This document shows, one piece after another, positions 35,177 to 45,975 of a stretch of DNA of 64,000 nt. This DNA comes from Polyodon spathula. Lineage: Eukaryota; Chordata; Actinopteri; Acipenseriformes; Polyodontidae. The position numbers and the translations under genes are program-made. Location of the stretch: assembly GCF_017654505.1 (NCBI RefSeq), contig NC_054535.1, positions 87,311,785 to 87,375,784 on the forward strand, written 5' to 3'. The first letter of the stretch is position 1; every line of letters starts with the position of its first letter. The notes below the pieces were generated by a model. That model was given only the letters and a program-made list of their open reading frames with translations. It was not told the DNA's origin and did no database searches.

Positions 35177-37371
35177 CATCAGTAAAGCGCCAGAGCAAAT
35201 CATTCATACAAGACACAGATAATTAACAAACTTAAATTAAAAAAAAAAATCATATAAAATTGTATTTCAGTACATTACACAAACAGCATTTAAAGAGATT
35301 TGTGATATTCTCAGTGATTTGTTTATGCTGCCATGCAATTAGAACTGTGCAGGCAGGTAGTAACATGTACAGTGTGTGAACAAGTGAAATAATCATTTGT
35401 TAGGAATTCAAAAGCTCTCTTGATATTTTGTAAGTTAAAGGCATGTTGTCATTTAGTAGGCAGACATGAAATACTGTTTCTCCCCAAAGTGAAATGATGA
35501 GGAAAGAGCAACAGCTGCAATAACAGCAGGGGTTTCTTTGTTCTTCTTATCCTGACTCAGAGTAATGTCACTGTGATCTAACATAAAGCAACAGCATACT
35601 TCTAACATTTTTTAACAAACAGCAGGAAATCTGTGCACACTTTGTAGGGCTATAATGTGTTGCATACAATGTTATGGAGAACAGACGCTAACAATCCTGA
35701 ATATTTGTGAGAATGAATTGTGGGGTGGGGGGCATTATATGAATTCTTAATGTCATTGTGCTGTCAGGCACATCATGTGACTGAGTTGACATTACTGGTT
35801 AGATACTTTCTGTTTTTTTTTTGCTAATTATAATATTATAGAAGTTAAAAAACTGAAAAATACAGTGCTTGTACTGTACTTTAATTTCTTTAACAATGGC
35901 TCAAGACCTGCTTATGCGATGGTGAAGAGACTCAGTTTGGATATTGGTTTCTAAATCTTAATTCTTGATTTAGAGTTTGGTCTCCTTATTGTTAGGCTAT
36001 CGTACGTTATACTGGCAGACAATCTGCCATCTGAGTAGAACACACAAAAAACATAACACATAACTGATTCATGGTACCGGCACAGAACAAGTCATGGGAA
36101 AACATGTGAATCAATTAACCATGTCATATGCTCATATATGCCTCAATAGTCCCCACATCAAGCATTGTTTTGCCTGCACTTTGTATGCTCGATACTGTAA
36201 ACCACCACATCTATGGATATACCCCAAGCCAAGCAACTTTATGCCAACACTGTATATACAGTGATGCCACCACTGGACTGGCTGCCATTTCGTATCCCTT
36301 CTTTATCAGGACATAGTTCCAATGATAATAATCTGAGTGCTATATTTATAAATATTATCCTTTTTTTTTCCTTGATGCCTATAATTGGAACTTTTTGGTG
36401 AAATGTAGAGGAGAAAATAGTATGGGTTCATGCATCGAGGCAAAGAAACAATTGCTTGATGTGCATTTATTTCAAAGCTGTGTCCTCAGTAAAACCCATG
36501 TGGTAGCACGTCATTTCTTGTGGTAGCAACCCACTTTCCAATAAAGCATATCGCTTGACAAAGACATTCATGTCAGCACTTTCGTTGGTGCTAAACCATG
36601 TAACCCATCATCAAATGAAAAGACAATTGCTCTCAGTTTTCAATGGCTGCTGGTAAAGCCAAAAAATCTAGTCCTACCGTTAGCGTCCCTGCCAAGGTCT
36701 TTTTGTAACCAAATCAATTGCCTGCCAGATATAAATGTAAGCTATTATCTTTTAAAAAACAAAATCTCAAATTGAAAGATTGAGACCTTTAAACCCGTCA
36801 GAGCTATCAAATATTTAAGCTGAAAATTCATTCATGCACCCTAACATCAATGGTGAATATCAAAAAAAAAGTTGACTTTGAGAAGGTGATTTGAAACACA
36901 AAAGATAAAGCGTTGATCATTTTTATATCTTCTTTCACAAGGGATTGTACTAAATCAAGCATCAGGTTCACTGGGAACCCACTGAAGTCTCAATCTTTTT
37001 TTTTTTTTATATAGGCCTGTGTTATTAAATATATAGAACACAAGGTGAAAATAATAAAAACTGTATAGTGTAGTCTTACATCTTTGCCCTTACATAAGCT
37101 CATCAGTCATTTACAAAGGTATCGAATCACTTTCACAATTAACCCCCAATATCTTGCCAAACAGTGGTGGATTATTTATCTGAAGTGATGAAGAGCCTGT
37201 TTGTTACGTTTCTGAGTGACAACATAGATCCTGTATACAAAATATAATGAGATCTTTCTGGTCGGCTATTGTAGGTCATCTCCAATTAAATAGGATAGAG
37301 ATTAGTCCCCACTAGTCATCAGTAGTCCTGTTTATATTTACTTTGTTCTGCCAGGATCTTAACACAGTATA
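35177..37371. other. Non-coding stretch
   Basis: Short open frames only. Poly-T runs near 35814 and 36995. No family recognised. Confidence 0.5.
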
Positions 37372-38322
37372 GGCCTCATTTACAAAAGGGCACTAAACAT
37401 TATGGTGCACCATAATTGCAATTAGTGGCATGTTCATGACTTCCGTATTTACTATTGCAGTTGTACTCAGTATTGCACATAATAGTGGGCATATTATGGC
37501 GCATATTGGTTTTCTTGTGCCATTCTATGGTAATCAGAATGAATATGTAATTTGTATGGTAATGTTTTTAAATGAGGCATGTTGCTCTGAATGATGAGAT
37601 GAGCTTTATTCACACCGTATTTGCTAAAGGGCGATAATCACCGTGTGCACCTTAAAGTGAACGATAATTAGTTTGTTTGGAAACCAGGCCACTGATAGAC
37701 GCTGTATTTAAACCTATTTTACTGGGTTGAGATCTATCAGGCATCATGGAGGCATACTTGCATTAAAGTTTTCTTATAGAGCAGTGAAAATTACCTCTAA
37801 ATATAGGTTATATGACGTTTGAATATATGTTAATTAATGTTATAATTTCTTAGATTTTTATTTTATAGTTCATTGCATTGGTACAAATAATAAAGTAGTT
37901 AAATAAAACATTGAATCTAACAAGGTATTATAAGTTTTTTAAAAAAAACCTCCTCCACTAGAATGTCTAACTCCTCTGCATGCAGTTTTAGTTTGCGTTG
38001 CCTCTGCCTGTCCCCTGCGGAGGCTGCTTCTGTTGATCACTCATTTTCGGTCAATGTCTGCCACCTCCACCTTTCACAATAAGCCACTGACCAAAAGATA
38101 CGCCTGGACTGCCGGGGTGTTTTATATCACGTTGGTCACGATTAAGTCTTGGACATTATCGTTCACATTAAATTATCGCTCACAGTACCTGTAGTGTACA
38201 CACTATGGTATGTAAATTAGCCAAATAGTGTGCATGTAAATTTAGATTTATGGTGCATGTTAGGGTCACTACTTAGTGTGTATGTTACAGCTACATTTTA
38301 GTGTCCTTCCATAAATGAGGCC
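37372..38322. mobile_element. TIR DNA transposon, non-autonomous (Harbinger-like)
   Basis: The ends are GGCCTCATTTACAAAAGGGC at 37372 and, complemented from 38322, GGCCTCATTTATGGAAGGAC, both continuing to ACTA. ATA lies directly outside both ends (37369-37371, 38323-38325), consistent with a 3-bp target duplication. The 951-bp interior has no transposase. The 3-bp duplication suggests the PIF/Harbinger superfamily. An alternative is a DNA element with a different target rule and a chance match. Confidence 0.65.
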
Positions 38323-39060
38323 ATATATGCAACAAAAAAGGTTGAATTACAATAATTTCCAAATAGCACCTATAATACCTCAATGCTTACATAGTTATTT
38401 AACTTGAAGTAGAAAGTTAATCCAAATTTTGTAAGTAGCCAGACTATGGGATTGAAGACATGATCTTCAGTTAAAATTTAAAACAATATCAGGTTCTCAT
38501 CTTTTGTTTGACACTGAAAATGGGGACAGAACTGCATGAAGACACATATACACTGACTGTAACTTTTAGAAAAGTCTTGTGGTTTGTTACAAAAAGGGGT
38601 GAAAATTTCAAAATAACAAGAATAATACACCAAGTTTTACACTAATCAAAATAATAAAATACTCTTGGTTTTAGTAAAACAGTTAAAAGACTGAACTGCT
38701 TTCAAAAATATTTGGAAGGCTTGACATTAAAAAAGGAAACACAAGGATATTCAGATTCTTGAAACGATGTATTAGACATTTTGATTAACATTCAAAGTAG
38801 CTAAGCATGTGTGTCCATCATACAGGAATCTGTCATTTGCTAATTATGCCCCTTGTCTTCACAAAATGAAATATGACACAAAATTATTCAAAAATTGCCA
38901 TCAGAAATTAAGACTAAATGGATGGTGTCAAGACATATAGTATTGCAAGTGTGTTGTGTTTTTTTTTTTTTTTTAATGAGGCTATCACTGTTTTGCTTAT
39001 ATAAGCCCTTTAATTACTCTGAATGTGTTTCTAAACTGTATGTTGACAAAAAATGTTTTT
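38323..39060. other. Non-coding stretch
   Basis: AT-rich, no feature recognised apart from a T run near 38957. Confidence 0.5.
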
Positions 39061-39064
39061 TTTT

Positions 39065-39460
39065 AAAACCTGGGTCACGAACCAGTGTCATACGGGTCGG
39101 CTAAGAGTTTCACACTGCTTTCTGAAGAAGCAGGTTCGACCTGGGTGACAGAAGCAAGTACACAATGCACACATGTCAGAAGCAGCAGTGTTCACATGAC
39201 CACCCTTTCATCTATTCAGGCTTTCAAGATAGCATGCTTGTTACCGACGCTTTCATCCAAGCTTCTGTGGATTGAATCTTCAGCCCAAATGTTGATTAGA
39301 GCAAATGTTATTTCAACCCTGCTGCGATCTGGCTCAGTGTGTCTCAATCAACAGAAATCTGGCTAAACAGAATGAACAGAAATGTTCCATGCGTCTCACT
39401 CTACATTCTGAGATGGGTTGCTGCGCAGTATTGCGACCTGGGTAGCTGGGACCCGGGTAG
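39065..39460 (-). pseudogene. Myb/SANT-like DNA-binding domain remnant of a DNA transposon
   Basis: Minus-strand translation near 39210-39320 gives TFALINIWAEDSIHRSLDES followed by VGNKHAILKA and a stop. This pattern (ALI.IW.D..I...L....NKH) matches Myb/SANT-like proteins encoded beside Harbinger transposases. The block is bounded by CCTGGGTCACGAACCAGTG on the left and GCGACCTGGGTAGCTGGGAC on the right, repeated ACCTGGGT words that may be decayed element ends. It is too short and broken to be functional. Confidence 0.4.
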
Positions 39461-40370
39461 GAGCACCAGTGTTAATGGGCTGTAGTTATAATCAGTGCTC
39501 CAGATAAGCTGTGTACTGGGTGTTTTAGGCATTGAAAAAAATAATATGCATTGCAATTTTGCTGCACAGCTTGAGTTTGCATGTTATCAAGCTTCTTGTA
39601 TGTTGTTGACTCCCAATGTCGCAATAGTCAATTGTGAATATACTGCATGCAGTAGCTAGAGAATGGATCATAGAAATGCAGGAACAGCTAATTGTAGGCT
39701 GCCTGGGAATTGCAAGAAACCTGTACAGTACTGTACAGAAACCTGACTACAGTAGTCCTTAGCAATATTTTTCAGCAAGTGCAACACATGTAAACAATAA
39801 CAACACAAACCCTTAAAGAGATTGCCACACATCTGTTTTGGAGAATTCTTTAATTTTCTGTAATTGTTAATTTATGAAAAATAATGGTGATGACAGAAGT
39901 TAATTATAAAGAAACAGTTTATGCAATGTGTTACAATTCTAGCAAGTTACTTTGTAAAACAATAAGTAATGCTCTCAGGAATTCACCTGTGCAGTTTGAT
40001 TTGAACAGTATTCTGTTTAGATGAGAAACACATGATTAGTTATATTTGGTTGCACAAGGCCACATTTTCCAACTTTAGGCTTAAGTAGTGCATTATGGCA
40101 GTTTACAAATGACTTATTTGCTAGACTATTATTCGTGTTTTTTAGTTTGTTTCCAAACAGCTTGCTTGAACATTATATTGAAAAAAATGACTTAATGAGG
40201 TGTATTCAATTGATCTAACCAGAACTAATACCCCCACCAATGTGATTTTTCAATCTGCCACTGCTCAAATCAATTATATATCCCCATATATTGTATTACT
40301 CCTTTCTAAGTGTTAAAAACAAATGTTTTGAAGGACACATTTCAGGTTTTGCTTACCAAAACAGAGTTAT
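39461..40370. other. Non-coding stretch
   Basis: AT-rich. No gene or repeat recognised. Confidence 0.5.
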
Positions 40371-40403
40371 GCGCTATACATAAGAAACAGTCTTGAAGCC
40401 CAG

Positions 40404-41327
40404 GTGTTAAACCTGGACAAAGAAAACAAAGCCAAATCAATATGGGTCAGAATAACGGACAAAAATTCAAAGGGCATAATAATAGGAGCATGCTATAGAC
40501 CGCCAGATTCAGACAGTGAGCAAAATAATCTGTTATACAATGACATTAGAAATGCGTGTAGCAAAGGAGAAACCATACTAATGGGGGATTTCAACTTCCC
40601 CCATATAAAATGGGAAAACCCGATGGGGAGCACGGCGGATGAAATAGAAATGGTGGAAATGACAAATGACTGCTTCCTAACACAATTTGTGAAGGCACCG
40701 ACTAGAGGGGAGGCATGCCTTGATTTAGTCTTTTCAAATAACGAAGACAGAATAACTAAAACAGAGGTCAGAGAACCACTGGCAAACTCAGACCACAACA
40801 TGGTCTCATTTGAAGTGTTTTTTAAAACCCCAAAAGTAATGACTAAAGCTAAGGTTTACAATTTTAGAAAAGCAAACTATGAAGGTATGAAACAGAGAAT
40901 AACAGAAGTAGATTGGAGTAAAATAGAGAAAACATTCACAGAAAAAGGATGGTTGTTCTTCAAAAATGTAGTACTAGAGGCGCAAAACAATTACATCCCT
41001 AAAGTAGACAAATCTAAATGTAAAACTAAATTGCCAAAATGGTTTAATAGATCAATTAAAAAAAATATTCAGCGAAAAAAGGCACTTTACAGAGCATTAA
41101 AAAGGGACCAAAAAGAAAGTACACAGAAAGAGTACACGGAACTGCAAACACAAGTCAAAAAGGAAGTTCGAAAGGCCAAGAAAGAAATAGAAATGAACAT
41201 TGCTAAGGGAGCTAAAACCAATTCCAAAATGTTTTTCCAATATTATAACATCAAGAGAACATTCAAAGAGGAGGTTACATGTCTAAAAGATACAAATGGC
41301 AAAATTGTAGATGAAGAAAAAAAATAG
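40404..41327 (+). pseudogene. CR1 ORF2 fragment: endonuclease and linker
   Basis: 307 open codons with IGACYRPPDSDSEQNN, MGDFNFPHIKWENP, ACLDLVFSNNEDR and SDHNMVSFEV, then a lysine-rich linker to the reverse transcriptase (KAKKEIEMNIAKGAKTNSKM). The catalytic SDH is intact, but the N-terminal third of the endonuclease is missing. The frame stops at TAG just after an A-rich run where copy 1 also breaks, which suggests slippage there. Confidence 0.9.
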
Positions 41328-41383
41328 CAAATATATTAAATAATTACTTTTCACAAGTTTTTACAAAGGAAGATACGGACAAC

Positions 41384-42671
41384 ATGCCCCACATGTCATC
41401 CAGTTCCTATCCAGTTTTAAATAACTTTAGCATAACTGAGGCAGAAGTGTTAAAGGGACTAGGAGCTCTTAAAATAAACAAATCCCCTGGGCCGGATGAG
41501 ATCCTCCCAATAGTACTCAAAGAAATGAAAGAAGTAATTTACAAACCGCTAACCAAGATCATGCAGCAGTCTCTTGACACAGGAGTGGTACCGACAGACT
41601 GGAAAATTGCAAACGTAATACCGATCCACAAAAAGGGAAACAAAACTGAACCAGGCAACTACAGACCAGTAAGCCTGACTTCTATTATATGCAAACTTAT
41701 GAAAACTATAATAAGATCCAAAATGGAAAATTACCTATATGGTAACAGGGTCCTGGGAGACAGTCACCATGGTTTTAGGAAAGGGAGAGCGTGTCTAACT
41801 AACTTGCTTGATTTTTTTGAGGATGCAACATCGATAATGGATAATTGCAAAGCATATGACATGGTTTATTTAGATTTCCAGAAAGCTTTTGACAAAGTCC
41901 CGCACAAAAGATTAATTCTCAAACTGAACGCAGTAGGGATTCAAGGAAACACATGTACATGGATTAGGGAATGGTTAACATGTAGAAAACAGAAAGTACT
42001 GGTTAGAGGAGAAACCTCAGAATGGAGTGTGGTAACCAGTGGTGTACCACAGGGATCAGTATTAGGTCCTCTGCTATTCCTAATCTACATTAATGATTTA
42101 GATTCTGGTATAGTAAGCAAACTTGTTAAATTTGCAGACGACACAAAAATAGGAGGAGTGGCAAACACTGTTGCAGCAGCAAAGGTCATTCAAAATGATC
42201 TAGACAAGATTCAGAACTGGGCATACACATGGCAAATTACATTTAATAGAGAAAAAGTGTAAGGTACTGCACGCAGGAAATAAAAATGTACATTATAAAT
42301 ATCATATGTGAGATATTGAAATTGGAGAAAGAATCTATGAAAAAGACCTAGGAATTTTTTTTGACTCAGAAATGTCTTCATTGTCTTCTAGACAATGTGG
42401 GGAAGCTATAAAAAAGCATAACAAGATGCTCGGATACATTGTGAAAAGTGTCGAATTTAAATCAAGGGAAGTAATGTTAAAACTGTACAATGCACTAGTA
42501 AGACCTCATCTTGAATACTGTGTTCAGTTCTGTTCACCTCGCTATAAAAAAGATATTGCTGCTCTAGAAAGAGTGCAAAGAAGAGCGACCAGAATTATTC
42601 CGGGCTTAAAAGGCATGTCATATGCAGACAGGCTAAAAGAATTGAATCTGTTCAGTCTTGAACAAAGATGA
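41384..42671 (+). pseudogene. CR1 ORF2 fragment: reverse transcriptase and C-terminus
   Basis: 292 open codons carry YRPVSLTSIICKLM, the GFRKGRACLTNLLDF block, VYLDFQKAFDKVPHKRL, SGVPQGSVLGPLLF and KFADDTKIGG, so the catalytic aspartates are present. The frame then shifts near 42258, meets TGA at about 42308, and resumes at 42372-42671 with ALVRPHLEYC and ALERVQRRATRI, ending in a further TGA at 42669. It is the same domain order as copy 1 (24231-27020) but in a better preserved reverse-transcriptase core. Confidence 0.9.
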
Positions 42672-42828
42672 CTACGCGGCGACCTAATTCAAGCATTCAA
42701 AATTCTAAAAGGTGTTGACAATGTCGACCCAAGGGATTTTTTCGACCTGAAAAAAGAAACAAGGACCAGGGGTCACAAATGGAGATTAGACAAAGGGGCA
42801 TTCAGAACAGAAAATAGGAGGCACTTTT

Positions 42829-43680
42829 TACTACAAACTACAAAAATCAAAAATCTCTTTGCGCATTGTTCACTTTGTTTTACATGCACTACTACTAAGT
42901 GCAACTGATGGTTGTAACAATATATGTACAGCATGTGCCTTCCTAATTTTCTTTGCAGCAAAGCCTGCACACCTCCATCAACCCCACTCATCACTGATGC
43001 ACCATCGTAGCACTGGCTGATGTTGTCAGCATTAAAACCTACTTCAGAGGTGTTGAAGTATTTGAGTTGTAACGTATTCTGCATCCAACTGATGCAATTC
43101 CAGCAAGCCAATTAGATGCTTCTCAGGTATTGACAGTAACATATCTTACCGTGACAGATTTTCTACATTGCACTTATCTTGTGTCCCATCACTTTTGATA
43201 CAGTACCAACTAGAATCAGAATGCATAGATTTCTGTAATTTGATTAAGAACCATTTTACTTAATGTCTCTATAACTTCATTTTGTGTATCTTTTGATGTA
43301 TACTTTGCATTTTGTGGTATAGTCTTTACTATCTCTAATTTGGGATCTTTCTGTAGCGTGTATTCAAATAGCTTTATGAAAAGCCCAGTTGTAAAACGGT
43401 CCACATCATCTATTTTATCACTATCCCCATGAAGGTTTATTGACTACAAGAAAAAGTACTTTATTTCTTTAATGCTTTTAATGTAGTACCTGTTTTTCTC
43501 CACCTGTTTGGGGACTAACAGAGAATCAATGGATTCTCCCGTTGCCTGTCTGTGCTTAAACTTACTCCAAGAGGCAACAGCTTGTAAATGAGCATGACTT
43601 GTGTTATGTTTGTGAAAATCCTTTTCACGTTACAGAGCAGATTTCAAATTGTTAAACCTGTGTAATGTAAACACTGTAGG
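42829..43680 (-). pseudogene. hAT-type transposase pseudogene (ZMYM1/DUF4371-like)
   Basis: On the minus strand, with frame breaks: FNNLKSAL, HKHNTSHAHLQAVASW, EKNRYYIKSIKEI, DRFTTGLFIKLFEYTLQ, PQNAKYTSKDTQNEVIETLS, then SQCYDGASVMSG, GGVQALLQ and YCYNHQLHLVVV. These are the landmarks of hAT transposase-like proteins related to zinc-finger MYM-type 1 (catalytic aspartate region YDGASVMSG). The C-terminal half is missing because the CR1 fragment abuts it at about 42828. No 8-bp target duplication or hAT ends were located. Confidence 0.8.
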
Positions 43681-43845
43681 TATCCTTGTCATTTAGACCC
43701 TGAAAATGAGACAAAGAAAACAAAAGCAGGCATCTTTTGTTACTGAATACTCGAACCAGGGATGCGTTTTAAACCAACTTGAGTTAAAGCGTCTCTCGCT
43801 GACCAAACATACCTCGGCGTGGATAAGATTTTAAACCAGGCTGTC

Positions 43846-44190
43846 TGTGGCTCTCGAGTGGTGCATCCAGTAATGGCGCTCCATGTGGAGTGCAGGATGC
43901 GCCCTATAGCCTGGAGATCGCAGGTTCGAATCCAGGCTATGTCATTGTCAACCATGACCGGGGGTTCTTAGGACGCGGTGCACAATTGGCCGAGCACTGC
44001 CCGGGTAGGGAGGGCAATCCACAGTTCACTGCGCACCAGCGAACCCTGTGGCTGATAGGGCGCCTGGGGGTCTGCAGTGGAGCCATTCAGATCTGTGTTG
44101 TCCTCCGGCACTATAGGTCTGGTATCTTCAATGTGGATCCGTTGTGCGAAAAATGATGGATTGGCAGGAACGCATTTCAGAGGAAAGTGG
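43846..44190 (+). mobile_element. tRNA-derived SINE (sturgeon-type)
   Basis: The head has an A-box-like TCTCGAGTGGTGCATCCAGT and a canonical B box GGTTCGAATCC at 43923-43933. The body contains CACAATTGGCCGAGCACTGC, CGCACCAGCGAACCCTGTGG and TTGTCCTCCGGCACTATAG. I recall a very similar abundant SINE from sturgeon genomes, which is one reason for the taxonomic guess. It lies about 70 bp from the LTR element's target site. Confidence 0.8.
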
Positions 44191-44257
44191 ATCTGGGGGA
44201 CCAAAGGGACATTTGGGGGTGCTGGGCCCCCTGTATGTAATAAGGTATGTAAATTAT

Positions 44258-44894
44258 TGTCACAGAGACGGCCGAAGTGGGCGGCGTCAGAACCAGGAAC
44301 GGTAATGCAATACACAAAACACAGGACGGATGAAATGAAATGATGAAGACGCCTGTTGGCGCCGGTTTAATACAAAATAAAAGGTTTAACAAACACGAAA
44401 AACACAGGACACGGCACTCTACGCCAAAATAAATAGACAAACAAAAACAGACTAAACTTAACAAAACGGTGCACGGACAGACACTGACAAACACGGTGAG
44501 CGGATACTTTCTCCTCTTATTATTACTACTACTACTGCTTATTTCCTCCGTCTCCAATCCCGTTCTCCGCTCACCGAACACCCAACCCCCAGTATGTGAC
44601 AACGTGCATCTATATATACTATTGTGCTGGGATTCAATTACCAATTAATTATTCACTTGAATCCCAGCACGTGAATTAATAAAGTGCAATTCCCTGTGCT
44701 CACATATTACTACATTTTACTTGCACGTGAAGTGCTGTGCAATCCTCGTGCCTAAATACAAATATACATTTTTAAACACTCGTGTTACACAGACCCGTTT
44801 ATATCCCGTGTACCAATGTCTATACACCAACATTTAAACACACCACACGCAACACATAACAGATAATATACACAGGGGCGGGCACTTTGTTACA
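44258..44894 (-). repeat. 3' LTR of copy 2
   Basis: 637 bp, starting TGTCACAGAGACGGCC and ending CTTTGTTACA. On the minus strand it contains a TATA-like box (AGTATATATAG, about 44612-44622) and an ATTAAA polyadenylation-type hexamer near 44366. It is almost identical to 46843-47479. Confidence 0.95.
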
Positions 44895-44898
44895 TATA

Positions 44899-44906
44899 CC
44901 CCCTCC
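44899..44906 (-). other. Polypurine tract of copy 2
   Basis: On the minus strand GGAGGGGG is followed by TATA and then the LTR start TGTAAC. This is the usual place for the primer of plus-strand DNA synthesis. Confidence 0.65.
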
Positions 44907-45199
44907 TGTGCAAAGCACACATGGCCTCAATGGCCACCTCCCCCCTTAAAAGCCCAAAAGTCCCGCCCAAAGTCCTTGGCCAGGACCAGAGGCTTCCAGG
45001 GGCCCACAGGTCGTAATGCTGTCAGCAGGGTAGCATTCTCCTGCCAGGGTAGTCCTAGCAGCGGAAAGGCTGCTTGGGGTGTGGTCTCCTGACCTTCCCC
45101 CTCCTTCGGCGCCGGCAGCTCCCCTTGGTGGGGCTTCAACCACCGTTCTTCCTGCAGGGAAGAAACTGCAGAGGGAGCAGGTCTCCGGACCTCCCCCAC

Positions 45200-45362
45200 G
45201 ATCTCCGGCGGAGAAACTGCTGCTGGGGTTGGCGGTCTCCAGACCTCCTCCCCCTCCTCCGGCAGCGAAACTGCTGCTGGGGTTGGCGGTCTCCAGACCT
45301 CCTCCCCCTCCTCCGGCAGCGAAACTGCTGCTGGGGTTGGCGGTCTCCAGACCTCCTCCCCC
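45200..45362 (-). repeat. 54-bp minisatellite, three units
   Basis: Three nearly identical units each contain GCAGCGAAACTGCTGCTGGG and GTCTCCAGACCTCCTCCCCC. The period is 54 bp, a multiple of three. Copy 1 has the same sequence in diverged form. Confidence 0.85.
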
Positions 45363-45419
45363 TTCTTCGTGGCCGGCAGCTCCCCTTCGTGGGGTTCCGG
45401 CCACAGTACTTCCGGCTGT

Positions 45420-45640
45420 GATGCGGAGCGGCGGGCAACCCCAGGCGATGCAGAGCGGCGGGCAACCCCAGGCGATGCAGAGCGGCGGGCAACCCCAGGC
45501 GATGCAGAGCGGCGGGCAACCCCAGGCGATGCAGAGCGGCGGGCAACCCCAGGCGATGCAGAGCGGCGGGCAACCCCAGGCGATGCAGAGCGGGCAACCC
45601 CAGGCGATGCAGAGCGGCGGGCAACCCCAGGCGATGCAGA
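45420..45640 (-). repeat. 27-bp minisatellite, eight units
   Basis: Units of GCGATGCAGAGCGGCGGGCA plus ACCCCAG repeat eight times. One unit is 24 bp because it lacks one GCG triplet, so the frame is kept. Confidence 0.9.
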
Positions 45641-45860
45641 GGCATCCTTGGGCGAAGCGAGGCTGGCATCCTTGGGCGAAGCGAGGCTGGCATCCTTGGG
45701 CGAAGCGAGGCTGGCATCCTTGGGCGAAGCGAGGCTGGCATCCTTGGGCGAAGCGAGGCTGGCATCCTTGGGCGAAGCGAGGCTGGCATCCCTGGGCGAA
45801 GCGAGGCTGGCATCCCTGGGCGAAGCGAGGCTGGCATCCCTGGGCGAAGCGAGGCTGGCA
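45641..45860 (-). repeat. 24-bp minisatellite, nine units
   Basis: Units of GGCATCCTTGGGCGAAGCGA plus GGCT repeat nine times. The last three have CCCTGGG instead of CCTTGGG, showing stepwise expansion. Copy 1 has about two units. Confidence 0.9.
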
Positions 45861-45975
45861 GTCAGGACAAGCTGGGGTGCGGGTGTTGGCCCTCTTTTCG
45901 GCCACTGCAGCCGGGAGGTTCTTCCCCGTGCTTCCCTCAGCAGCCTATGCAAGGGCTGCTGAGGACCGCCAGCAT

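Larger units (their letters stand above)
40371..42827 (+). mobile_element. CR1 LINE copy 2, truncated at both ends
   Basis: This is colinear with the complement of 24345-26815 and very similar to it throughout. It begins within the endonuclease domain (GCGCTATACATAAGAAACAG at about 40368) and ends abruptly at AGGAGGCACTTT (42827), about 190 bp before the 3' end present in copy 1. A missing 5' end is normal for LINEs. A missing 3' end is not, because copying starts there, so a later deletion or rearrangement is implied. The junction is with the hAT pseudogene. Confidence 0.9.

Noticed and set aside
44077..44343. 88-codon plus-strand ORF
   Set aside because: It spans the SINE and the start of the LTR, two unrelated insertions.
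45420..45860. CRISPR-like array
   Set aside because: Direct repeats without unique spacers. They are minisatellites inside a retrotransposon of a vertebrate.
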